Source: Microcystis viridis FACHB-1342
GTDB taxonomy: Bacteria; Cyanobacteriota; Cyanobacteriia; Cyanobacteriales; Microcystaceae
NCBI RefSeq assembly: GCF_014698335.1
Contig: NZ_JACJSV010000025.1
Coordinates: forward strand, 1-56,707
Length of the DNA: 56,707 nt
Direction of reading: 5' to 3'
In this document: piece after piece, positions 42,656 through 50,277 of the stretch
Position numbering within the stretch: the stretch's first letter is position 1
Layout of the letters: every line of letters begins with the position of its first letter
The notes under the pieces: model-generated
What the model was told of the DNA's origin: nothing
Seen by the model: the letters and a program-made list of their open reading frames with translations, nothing else
The model's database searches: none
Position numbers and translations under genes: made by a program

Positions 42656-43702
42656 ATGACGATTCTTTTAGGGGGAGATATCGGGGGAACTAAAACAATC
42701 CTGCGTTTAGTGGATTGCCAAAACTCATCGGATAGTCCCCAACCCCTGCTAACTACTCTCGATCAAGAAATTTATCCCAGTGAACAATACCCCGATCTGG
42801 TGCCGATCGTCCGGCAGTTTTTGGCCCGACAAACCACTATTCCCCCAGTGACAAAAGCTTGTTTCGGTATTGCAGGTCCGGTGGTTAACAATAGTTCCGA
42901 ATTGACTAATTTAAGTTGGTCTCTAACTGGCGATCGCCTAAGCCGTGAGCTGCAGATTGAGCGAGTAAAATTGATTAATGATTTTGCGGCGATCGGTTAT
43001 GGGGTGTTAGGATTAGCCCCAGAGGAGCTGCACAATCTACAGTCGGCCCCGACGGTACCGGATGCCCCGATTGCGGTTATCGGTGCGGGGACGGGGTTAG
43101 GAGAGGGTTTTTTGATTCCCGTCTCGAAGGGTAAATATCGGGTCTTTGCTACTGAGGGATCCCACGCCGATTTTGCCCCTCGATCGAGTTTAGAATATCA
43201 ACTATTAAATTATCTCTTGGAACTCTATAATATCGAGCGAATTTCGGTGGAGCGAGTGGTTTCTGGTCCTGGAATCACTTCTATCTATCGATTTCTCCAC
43301 GATAGTAACTATAGTCAGTCATCACCGGCCATGGCGGAAATTTACCGCACTTGGTTAGCAGAAATGGATAAACCGCAAAAAACCGTCGATTTAGCGGCTG
43401 AAATCGCCAGTTTTGCCCAAGATAACTCGGATCATCTCTGTTATCAAACCATGAAAATCTTTGTCGAGGCCTACGGTGCGGAAGCGGGCAATTTAGCCCT
43501 GAAGTTGCTTCCCTACGGAGGATTATACATCGCGGGAGGGATTGCGGCCAAAAATCTTCCCCTAATGACCGAGGGTAGCTTTATGAAGGCTTTTCGGGCT
43601 AAAGGTCGGATGACGGAGCTATTAAGCAATATTCCCGTCCATATCGTTCTTAATGCTCAAGTGGGACTGATGGGGGCGGTTTACTGTGCTAGTCAGCTAT
43701 GA
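42656..43702 (+). CDS. glk: Glucokinase
   Basis: A 348-residue ATP-dependent sugar kinase of the hexokinase/actin fold. GGDIGGTKTILRLVD is the phosphate-1 loop, ACFGIAGPVVNN and LINDFAAIGYGVLGL the glucose-binding region, AVIGAGTGLGEGFLIP the phosphate-2 loop, and ATEGSHADFAPRSSLEYQLL the motif with the glucose-contacting His/Asp. GGLYIAGGIAAKNLP is the adenosine motif. It provides glucose-6-phosphate in the cytosol. Single gene, divergent from ccmP. Confidence 0.93.
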   Translation: MTILLGGDIGGTKTILRLVDCQNSSDSPQPLLTTLDQEIYPSEQYPDLVPIVRQFLARQTTIPPVTKACFGIAGPVVNNSSELTNLSWSLTGDRLSRELQIERVKLINDFAAIGYGVLGLAPEELHNLQSAPTVPDAPIAVIGAGTGLGEGFLIPVSKGKYRVFATEGSHADFAPRSSLEYQLLNYLLELYNIERISVERVVSGPGITSIYRFLHDSNYSQSSPAMAEIYRTWLAEMDKPQKTVDLAAEIASFAQDNSDHLCYQTMKIFVEAYGAEAGNLALKLLPYGGLYIAGGIAAKNLPLMTEGSFMKAFRAKGRMTELLSNIPVHIVLNAQVGLMGAVYCASQL

Positions 43703-43739
43703 GGGAGGGTTTAGTGGAGATGGCTAGGGATTATTTTCA

Positions 43740-43793
43740 GGTGGTGATTCGGTAGTAGTGATGGAGGCTTAATCCTTTCCTTTGCTGTGCATT
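43740..43793. repeat. 54-bp dispersed repeat, copy 2
   Basis: Matches 12603-12656 with two mismatches. It lies 37 bases after the glk stop and about 240 bases from a dead transposase gene. 43794-44028 is A/T-rich with no gene. Confidence 0.75.
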
Positions 43794-44028
43794 AGAACTC
43801 TTGCAAATTAATTATATGTTATGATGGTAGGCTAACTAATTTTTTGGGAAAATTAGCCAATTAGTGCATTTTTTCTGAATGAAAACCTGAAGTTTTACTT
43901 TTAACTCAAAACTCTTTATATATGCTTTAATTTGGTTATCAAAACCTCTTTATTTAAGCTGCAGAAACCATCTCAATTTTTATTATTGAGAATAAATTAT
44001 CCTTGACTGGATTAATGTTTGGCAACTT

Positions 44029-44635
44029 TTAAGAAGTTGCTATAACTATTCCTAACTCATAGTTATAAATAGTCGTCAAAAAGTTAATTTTTAAACTATA
44101 TCTTCGACGACAATTCCGATATTTACGCGATAATATTTTCAAAATTTTGAGTTTACTATTTATAGGTTAAATGATAATCCTTTCTTTGGTTAAAGCATTG
44201 TTATACTCCTTTTATAACTCTGTTAATTTTCTATTTTTCGGTTTCTTTTTCAGTGCATAACTATTACTATGTTATGCATCTATTCCCTGATAATCATTGT
44301 CTTCTCTGCTGGGAGTTAAAGGATGAAACCGAACTCGACTTTTTTAAAATAAACTAAAATCGTGACCTCTAGCTTTCCCACAACAGACACAGATAATTTC
44401 CTCGGTATTTTTATCAGCTACTAATTGAGATTTTAAAGTATGATAACCTCTTTTACCACCAAAAAAAATTTTCTGTTTCTTTTTGGGGAGTTCCCTGGGA
44501 GTTTCCGTTACATCCATTACCGTTATGACCGGTATCTCTGCTTGATTTAGTAGAGCTTTTTTTCCTTTTAAACGGAAGTTTCCCGATTGTAAAAGCATTT
44601 TTTCCGTCTTATTTACAATCCTAACTTTATACCAA
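44029..44635 (-). pseudogene. Degraded IS5-type (DDE_Tnp_4) transposase
   Basis: On the minus strand, reading from about 44635, the sequence gives RIVNKTEKMLLQSGNFRL, VMDVTETPRELPKKKQK, KRGYHTLKSQLVADK and KARGHDFSLF. The frame then continues through several in-frame stops as KSRVRFHPL, DNDYQGIDA, HSNSYALKKKPKNRKL, NNALTKERIII and KLKILKILSRKYRNCRRRYS, ending near GIVIATS before TAA at 44029. This is the usual order of an IS5-related DDE transposase C-terminal two thirds. The first ~100 residues are missing upstream of 44635. At least four stops break it, so it is dead. 44636-44870 has only a non-homologous open frame. Confidence 0.85.
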
Positions 44636-44930
44636 ATAGGAACTGGAGATACTGCCTAGGTCGGGGATGTAAGACCAAAAACTGGGTGTAAGTCGGTTTT
44701 GAGGCAATCCCCCGTGACATAGGAAGTAGTTCACCTTGACTGGAATGTATAACACCCATTTCCTCCTACAGATACCTAGAGAGCGTTTCTGCTCAAATCG
44801 ACGATCGACTCCTCCCTGACCATTAAGATAGCTGTTATCAGTAATTATCGGAAAATAAATTTCCATACCTTATTTCCTCGTGGCACAATAGAGACAAAGT
44901 ATAAAAAACTTAACAATAAGGAGGGGTTCG

Positions 44931-46655
44931 ATGGTTGCTACACCAGTCAAAACAAAACGTCTCACTGTGCAGGTGGCCGATCTCACCGCAGACATCACCG
45001 CTATTCGTTCCCTCGATTGGGATCGCGATCGCTTCGATATTGAATTCGGATTACAAAACGGTACGACTTATAACTCCTATCTGATTCGTGGGGAAAAAAT
45101 CGCCCTTGTGGATACCTCTCACGAAAAATTCCGTCAACTATATTTTGATAGTCTCAACGGATTAATTAACCCCCAAGAAATCGATTATTTAATTATCAGT
45201 CATACTGAACCTGATCACAGTGGTTTAGTCAAAGATCTGCTGCAACTCGCTCCCAATATTACCGTCGTTGGGTCGAAAGTGGCAATTCAGTTTTTAGAGA
45301 ATTTAGTTCATCATCCCTTTCAACGTCAACTGGTCAAAAATGGCGATCAGTTAGACCTAGGCAATGGTCACATTCTCGAATTTGTTAACGCTCCTAATTT
45401 ACACTGGCCCGATACTATTTTTACCTACGATCACGGTTCGGGAATTTTATTTACCTGTGATGCCTTCGGAATGCACTATTGTTCCGATGATCTTTACGAT
45501 GAGCAATTAAGTGCTATTGAACCAGATTATCGCTTCTATTATGAATGTTTAATGGCTCCTAATGCTCGCTCGGTACTAGCGGCGATGAAACGGATGGAAC
45601 CTCTAGGTAATATTAATCTCGTGGCTAATGGTCACGGACCAGTATTAAAATATAATGTTACTGAATTATTGACCCATTATCGTGATTGGAGTCAGGCACA
45701 AACAAAGGCAGAAAAAACCGTCGCTGTTTTCTACATTGCCGATTATGGTTATAGCGATCGCCTCTGTCAATCGATTGCCAAAGGTATTACTAAAACTGGT
45801 TTGGTTGTAGAAACTTTAGACCTGAAATCCGCCGATCCCCAAGAGGTAAAAGAATTAGCTTCTTCTGCGGTGGGAATCGTCATCGGTACTCCCCCCGTTT
45901 CTGGTATTCATGCCCAAGAAATTACGGGTAATCTAGGCACAATTCTCGCCTCGGTTAACCCCAAACAATACCTCGGAATGTTTGAATCTAAAGGGGATGA
46001 TGATGAATCAATTTTACCTCTATTTAATAAGTTTCGTGAAGTTGGCTTAACCAAAGCTTTTGATCCCATTCGTAGCGCAGAAACTCCTAACGAGAGTCTC
46101 TATCAACGCTGTGAAGAAGCGGGTACAGACATGGGACAACTATTAACCCAAGAGGTAAAAGTTAAACAAAGAAAATCCCTCGATACTGACCTTGATAAAG
46201 CCATCGGACGGATTAGCGGAGGTTTATATATTATTACCACCAAGAAAGGAGACAGAAGCGGTGCAATGGTCGCTTCTTGGGTGACGCAAGCAAGTTTTGA
46301 TCCTCCCGGTTTTACCGTTGCTGTGGCCAAAGATCGGGCGATCGAGTCTTTAATGCAAGTGGGGGATCAATTCATTTTAAATATTCTGGAAGAAGGCAAT
46401 TATCAAACCCTGATGAAACACTTTTTAAAACGTTTCGGACCTGGGGAAGATCGTTTCGCAGGAGTCAATACTCACACCGCTAATAATGGTTCCCCAATTT
46501 TAGCCGATGCTCTCGCTTATTTAGAATGTGAGGTCGCTAGTCGCATGGAATGTGCTGACCACTGGATTGTTTACAATAAAGTCACCGATGGTCGCGTTTC
46601 TAAACCTGATAGTTTAACGGCTGTTCACCATCGCAAAGTCGGTAATTATTATTAG
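44931..46655 (+). CDS. flv3: Flavodiiron protein Flv3
   Basis: A 574-residue A-type flavodiiron protein. The metallo-beta-lactamase-like domain (about 30-265) has the full diiron set: His91, Glu93, Asp95 and His96 in SHTEPDHSGL, then His in APNLHWPDT, Asp in LFTCDAFGM and His in ANGHGPV. A flavodoxin domain follows (270-410, VAVFYIADYGYSDRL), then a flavin-reductase-like domain (425-574, GAMVASWVTQASFDPP). A canonical ligand set fits Flv3 rather than Flv1, which has substituted ligands. Flv1/Flv3 move photosystem I electrons to O2 without making superoxide, protecting cells in fluctuating light (family knowledge). A perfect AAGGAGG precedes the ATG. Confidence 0.92.
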   Translation: MVATPVKTKRLTVQVADLTADITAIRSLDWDRDRFDIEFGLQNGTTYNSYLIRGEKIALVDTSHEKFRQLYFDSLNGLINPQEIDYLIISHTEPDHSGLVKDLLQLAPNITVVGSKVAIQFLENLVHHPFQRQLVKNGDQLDLGNGHILEFVNAPNLHWPDTIFTYDHGSGILFTCDAFGMHYCSDDLYDEQLSAIEPDYRFYYECLMAPNARSVLAAMKRMEPLGNINLVANGHGPVLKYNVTELLTHYRDWSQAQTKAEKTVAVFYIADYGYSDRLCQSIAKGITKTGLVVETLDLKSADPQEVKELASSAVGIVIGTPPVSGIHAQEITGNLGTILASVNPKQYLGMFESKGDDDESILPLFNKFREVGLTKAFDPIRSAETPNESLYQRCEEAGTDMGQLLTQEVKVKQRKSLDTDLDKAIGRISGGLYIITTKKGDRSGAMVASWVTQASFDPPGFTVAVAKDRAIESLMQVGDQFILNILEEGNYQTLMKHFLKRFGPGEDRFAGVNTHTANNGSPILADALAYLECEVASRMECADHWIVYNKVTDGRVSKPDSLTAVHHRKVGNYY

Positions 46656-46672
46656 GATTTTTGCTTGATTTG

Positions 46673-46741
46673 ACTGGTTGAGAAAATACAGATCAAGATG
46701 TTTGCTCTCAGCTTTTGAGATGGTTTAACCTCTCAACCAGT
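46673..46741. terminator. Inverted repeat after flv3
   Basis: ACTGGTTGAGA (46673-46683) and TCTCAACCAGT (46731-46741) are perfect 11-bp inverted copies with a 47-base spacer that can form smaller hairpins. Placed 17 bases after the flv3 stop, it could protect the 3' end. It lacks a T run. Confidence 0.35.
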
Positions 46742-46747
46742 TGGTCA

Positions 46748-47039
46748 TACTAAATCCGTTAAGTATAGGCTACATATCAGGATAGGCAATAGACAAAAGA
46801 AGTACAAGGGCATCCGAGGGGGTCAACGAGAGAATAAGGATTTTAGGGATTGTCTTACCCCCTCAGATGCTTATAGATTGTCACAACAATATAAATTTAT
46901 CTTATGGTAATACTCAAAGAAAAGGTTTTTCTCCGCGCCACTACCTTGTACTAAATCTGGTTATTAAAAACTGATTATTTATTCCCCCTTTTGCCTCTTG
47001 CCTCTCCTCATAACTAGCCTGTACTCAACGGATTTAGTA
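46748..47039. mobile_element. 292-bp MITE with 25-bp inverted ends
   Basis: TACTAAATCCGTTAAGTATA... at the left and the complement of ...TACTCAACGGATTTAGTA at the right pair over 25 bases with two mismatches. There is no coding frame inside. Dinucleotide TA lies at each end, as expected for an IS630/Tc1-type TA target (inference). It is unrelated to the GGGTTTGC family. Confidence 0.8.
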
Positions 47040-47099
47040 TTAGTCCTAATTTTTCGGTGAACGGTCAATTCTTTAATGGCATTGGCAGAATGAGTTGAG

Positions 47100-47119
47100 T
47101 TACACTGTTTACAGTGTAA
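47100..47119 (+). promoter_or_regulatory. Palindromic operator of the RHH/DUF433 antitoxin operon
   Basis: TTACACTG and CAGTGTAA are perfect 8-bp inverted copies around four bases, 19 bases before the antitoxin ATG. An autorepressing ribbon-helix-helix antitoxin would bind such a site. Confidence 0.6.
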
Positions 47120-47138
47120 TTAAAAGTTAAAAAAATTG

Positions 47139-47573
47139 ATGTCCCAAGTTGTTAGCACCAGACTGCCCGACCACACAGCAGAAAGACTGAAAAGGTTAGC
47201 CCGCCGATTAGGAAAAACCCCTAGCGAAACCGGCGCGATTTTAATCGAGGAATCCCTCCGAGAAAGCGAGTTCCCCTATATTGAATTTCGCCATTCTCCT
47301 TTGGGGCGGCAGCCCTACCTAAAAAACTCCAGTTTGGCTCTGTGGGAAGTAATTCAAATCGCTCAAAGCTACGGACTAGATGAAGAAAAAACGGCGGCAC
47401 ATTTTCATCGACCCCTGGAATGGGTACGCTCTGCCCTGCTCTATGCCGAAGCCTATCGGTCCGAAGTCCAAACTGCGATTTCCGATGCTCAAGCGATGAA
47501 TGAAACGACGATAAAGCGGCTCTTACCGCAATTGGAAACAATGACGGTTTCTGCTGATTTGAGCGGGGAATAG
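47139..47573 (+). CDS. Antitoxin with ribbon-helix-helix and DUF433 domains
   Basis: A 144-residue protein from ATG 47139 (a TTG lies three bases upstream). Residues 1-45 form a ribbon-helix-helix domain (QVVSTRLPDHTAERLKRLAR, then TPSETGAILIEESL). Residues 50-115 are DUF433-like (IEFRHSPLGRQPYLKNSSLA, then YGLDEEKTAAHFHRPLEWVR). The gene is five bases from the toxin gene at 47579. Self-repression through the palindrome at 47100-47119 is likely. Confidence 0.8.
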   Translation: MSQVVSTRLPDHTAERLKRLARRLGKTPSETGAILIEESLRESEFPYIEFRHSPLGRQPYLKNSSLALWEVIQIAQSYGLDEEKTAAHFHRPLEWVRSALLYAEAYRSEVQTAISDAQAMNETTIKRLLPQLETMTVSADLSGE

Positions 47574-47578
47574 CTAAA

Positions 47579-47956
47579 ATGCTATCTTTTTTATTGGATG
47601 AACATATTTTTCCGACGGTTGCCGAACAAATTATTTATAAACGTCCAGAAATCTCGATTTTTCCCCTAATAACTTGGCAAAAAGGTAGATATTTGGGCTA
47701 TTCGGATGAAATCGTCTTAAAAGCGGCGGCTGAAGCCCGATTAACTCTAGTAACCTACGACCAGAACAGTATTCCCTCGCTTTTGTGGGAATGGGGAGAA
47801 GCTTGGAAAAGTCATAGCGGCGTTATTTTTATCGATTATGAGTCTATTCCCCCTAGCAATTTCGGTCTTTTGATCCGTTCGCTTTTAGCCTTGTGGGAAC
47901 TGCAAGGAAAGCAGGATTGGACTAACCGACTTGTTTATTTGAAGCCAAAAGTCTAA
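47579..47956 (+). CDS. DUF5615-type PIN-like toxin
   Basis: A 125-residue protein. It starts MLSFLLDEHIFPTVAEQ, the family signature with the acidic pair, and has LTLVTYDQNSIPSLLWEW as the second acidic motif. Predicted RNase toxin. Placed directly behind its antitoxin. It borders the CRISPR module and forms the edge of the defence island. Confidence 0.78.
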   Translation: MLSFLLDEHIFPTVAEQIIYKRPEISIFPLITWQKGRYLGYSDEIVLKAAAEARLTLVTYDQNSIPSLLWEWGEAWKSHSGVIFIDYESIPPSNFGLLIRSLLALWELQGKQDWTNRLVYLKPKV

Positions 47957-48071
47957 TTCTTTTGGACAGATTGCGATCTGATGTGTTATATTAGTCAAAG
48001 GTGTGGCAGAAATGACTACAATTATCCATCGCGAAAAGACCTGATTTTTGTCTACGCATGGAGACGTAGTA

Positions 48072-48236
48072 ATGAAAATCACCAAAATCGCCGCCATTAA
48101 GGTTTCCGCGTTAGTTGTCTGTAATGTAGTCTCGGTAGTTGCACCGCACGATGCGATCGCACCTGCGCTAAACGTTCTGGTCTGGGGATCGATCGAAATC
48201 TGCATCAACAACAGAAAGCCAAAAGATGAAAAATAA
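48072..48236 (+). CDS. Small hydrophobic protein of 54 residues
   Basis: ATG 48072 has GGAG eight bases upstream. The product KITKIAAIKVSALVVCNVVS continues with one hydrophobic stretch and ends in a basic tail (NNRKPKDEK), so it could be a single-span membrane peptide. No family recognised. Its stop lies 3 bases before the MITE at 48240. Confidence 0.4.
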   Translation: MKITKIAAIKVSALVVCNVVSVVAPHDAIAPALNVLVWGSIEICINNRKPKDEK

Positions 48237-48239
48237 GTA

Positions 48240-48453
48240 GGGTCTGCTGAAAAAGTACGGGCGAAGCATTCGGATAGAAAATCTACGGTTTCACCGATAG
48301 GTTATTGTCCGAATGCTTCGCCCCTACAGGACGCGGGCCGATGAAGACGCAAGGTTTTGAAGCACGATTCTCTCAAAATCTTGCACCTGTGAGAGCAAAA
48401 CAGAACCCTAAAACCCTTACCTCGTCTATATTTTACATTTATTCAGCAAGCCC
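48240..48453. mobile_element. MITE, subfamily 2, copy E
   Basis: The 214-bp element starts GGGTCTGCTGAAAAAGTAC and ends TTTATTCAGCAAGCCC. TAAGTA flanks both sides (48234-48239 and 48454-48459). Inside, GGGCGAAGCATTCGGA and TCCGAATGCTTCGCCC form a 16-bp perfect stem. With copy F in opposite orientation it brackets the CARF-HEPN gene. Confidence 0.87.
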
Positions 48454-48503
48454 TAAGTAATCAATATCCCCTAGTTTAACTAAAAACTAGGGGAACGTAT
48501 TTT

Positions 48504-50033
48504 TTATAGGGATTTGGCTAATTCTTCGAGATGATGCTTTAAAGGGGTATAATCATTTTCCGTCCATCCACATAGGGTTTCCAATGCAGAAATAAATTTA
48601 CCTTTAATCTCGTTTCTATAAACCTCATCTACCTTATTGGGGAGATTGCTATCGTTTTGATTTAGATCGATTAACTTTTTGGGATCGGTGAGATAAAGAA
48701 TCACTTCTTCTTTTTTTACTCCCCGTAAATTGTGCATTAGTTGGTTACGGCGATCGAATTCATGCTCTCTGTCTCTTATGGATGACCAAATTAATAATTG
48801 CCAATAATCATTATCTACAGTTTTCGTAAATTCTTTGAGTAAAGGAAAAAGTTCATGAGGACTCTGAAATTTATAATTTCTCTGGTTAGATGATTGAAGT
48901 TGCTTAATCACTTCCTGGATTTTTGTTTCTTTTAAGTTAAGTGATAATCCTTTCTCGTTCCATTCTTTAAAACCTCCGGGTATATGTTTTTGTAAATAGA
49001 GTGAAATAGAAGCTTTTAAAAACGTTTCTTGAGCGGCAGATAATAGAATAATTGCTTGAAGATAGTTTTCTTGTTTCAAGAAATATTCGATTAAATCTAA
49101 GGTTTCACGAACTCTCTTGATCGCTTGTGTCGGATCAAATTCATCGCCAGTGTCTATGGTTTTCATATTAAAAAGATCGATGTATCTTTCTAGCTCCTTA
49201 ATTTTTTCTTTTTCTGAGTTATTGTATCCTACCTCTTTTAATAATGCTAATGCCGACCCCGGAAAACCATCTGTGATTAATTTTTTAGCCTTCTGTATTT
49301 GTAATTGTTTCCAATAGCTAGAACTCGGAATAATTTCGGGGCTTGTTTTAATATTATTTTCTTCATAATATCGATTAACTATCAAGAACTTGACGTTAGA
49401 GAAGTAACCAATACTGACAAATTGAACGGCCGAGGAAATAGCGGGGGTACTAGCTTGATGACTGATGTAAAAAACATCATCTTGCTGTATTTTTGTTAAC
49501 TTTTTGGTGACAAGAGTTAACACTTGATCCCAGTGATCTAGCCCCTTATCCTTATCCTTATCCTTATCAGAAGGCTGTAAAGTGATAAAATCTGGTTTTA
49601 GCTTAAGTTTGGTCTGGAAGTACCATTCAAAAAGCGGTTTTAAGGTACAGGTATCTTGCCAGAAAGGACAGGAAGAATTTTTGATGTCCGATGTTTTAAA
49701 AAGCTTTTCTTGATCGGTTAGGATGATATAAACTCGATCGGGAAATTCTTGATCTTGAAATGCTTGAATTAAAACATCAAGCAAAGGGAATACTAAATCT
49801 GAATAACAATGTTCATGATCTTGATAAACTAATCCCAAAACTCTAGCGGCAACCGGAAAACGCTTAGTATCGTTTTCTCGTTTAAGATTGGCAAAATCTG
49901 CACCTTCTCCCTGGCAATTACAGAGAGGTTCGTTGTTTTTAGCCTTCTTAAATAATCCCTTCCCTCTCGTCCAATTGGCATCGGTATTTAATTGAATATC
50001 GCTGTTTCCCGTTGTGATAATCCAAGTAGTCAT
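48504..50033 (-). CDS. CARF-HEPN ribonuclease of the type III CRISPR system (Csm6/Csx1-like)
   Basis: A 509-residue protein. The N-terminal ~240 residues form a Rossmann-like CARF domain: WIITTGNSDIQL (first strand and loop), VYIILTDQEKLF, and the ligand loop DDVFYISHQASTPAISSAVQ (195-200). The C-terminal region (300-509) is helical and contains the HEPN RNase motif Rx4H in RNQLMHN (429-434). In Csm6/Csx1 proteins, cyclic oligoadenylate binds CARF and turns on the HEPN dimer to cut RNA (family knowledge). A linker at 156-163 is DKDKDKDK, encoded by four GATAAG hexamers. It follows the cmr genes in the same direction but is separated by a MITE. Confidence 0.78.
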   Translation of the reverse strand: MTTWIITTGNSDIQLNTDANWTRGKGLFKKAKNNEPLCNCQGEGADFANLKRENDTKRFPVAARVLGLVYQDHEHCYSDLVFPLLDVLIQAFQDQEFPDRVYIILTDQEKLFKTSDIKNSSCPFWQDTCTLKPLFEWYFQTKLKLKPDFITLQPSDKDKDKDKGLDHWDQVLTLVTKKLTKIQQDDVFYISHQASTPAISSAVQFVSIGYFSNVKFLIVNRYYEENNIKTSPEIIPSSSYWKQLQIQKAKKLITDGFPGSALALLKEVGYNNSEKEKIKELERYIDLFNMKTIDTGDEFDPTQAIKRVRETLDLIEYFLKQENYLQAIILLSAAQETFLKASISLYLQKHIPGGFKEWNEKGLSLNLKETKIQEVIKQLQSSNQRNYKFQSPHELFPLLKEFTKTVDNDYWQLLIWSSIRDREHEFDRRNQLMHNLRGVKKEEVILYLTDPKKLIDLNQNDSNLPNKVDEVYRNEIKGKFISALETLCGWTENDYTPLKHHLEELAKSL

Positions 50034-50051
50034 GGTTTTACCCGATAAATA

Positions 50052-50260
50052 GGGTTTGCTGAATAAATGGGCAATATGGACGAGGTAAGGGTTTTAGGGT
50101 TCTGTTTTGCTCTCACAGGTGCAAGATTTTGATCGTCGTTCAAAACCTTGCGTCTTTATCGGCCCGCGTCCTGTAGGGGCGAAGCATTCGGGCAATAACC
50201 TATCGGTGAAACTGTAGATTTTCTATCCGAATGCTTCGCCCGTACTTTTTCAGCATACCC
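50052..50260. mobile_element. MITE, subfamily 2, copy F (inverted)
   Basis: The 209-bp element starts GGGTTTGCTGAATAAATG and ends TTTTTCAGCATACCC. GATAAATA flanks both sides (50044-50051 and 50261-50268), an 8-bp duplication. It is the reverse complement of copies D and E. It sits 18 bases before the CARF-HEPN start and 17 bases after the cmr6-cmr1 stop, separating these genes. Confidence 0.87.
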
Positions 50261-50277
50261 GATAAATATGACAAATA

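Noticed and set aside
44627-44866. 79-codon minus-strand frame before the dead transposase
   Set aside because: It does not match the transposase N-terminus, has odd composition and no ribosome site.
46656-48071. tRNA genes in the larger gaps
   Set aside because: I looked for T-loop and acceptor patterns in the gaps of this window and saw none that fold; covered gaps hold MITEs and repeats.
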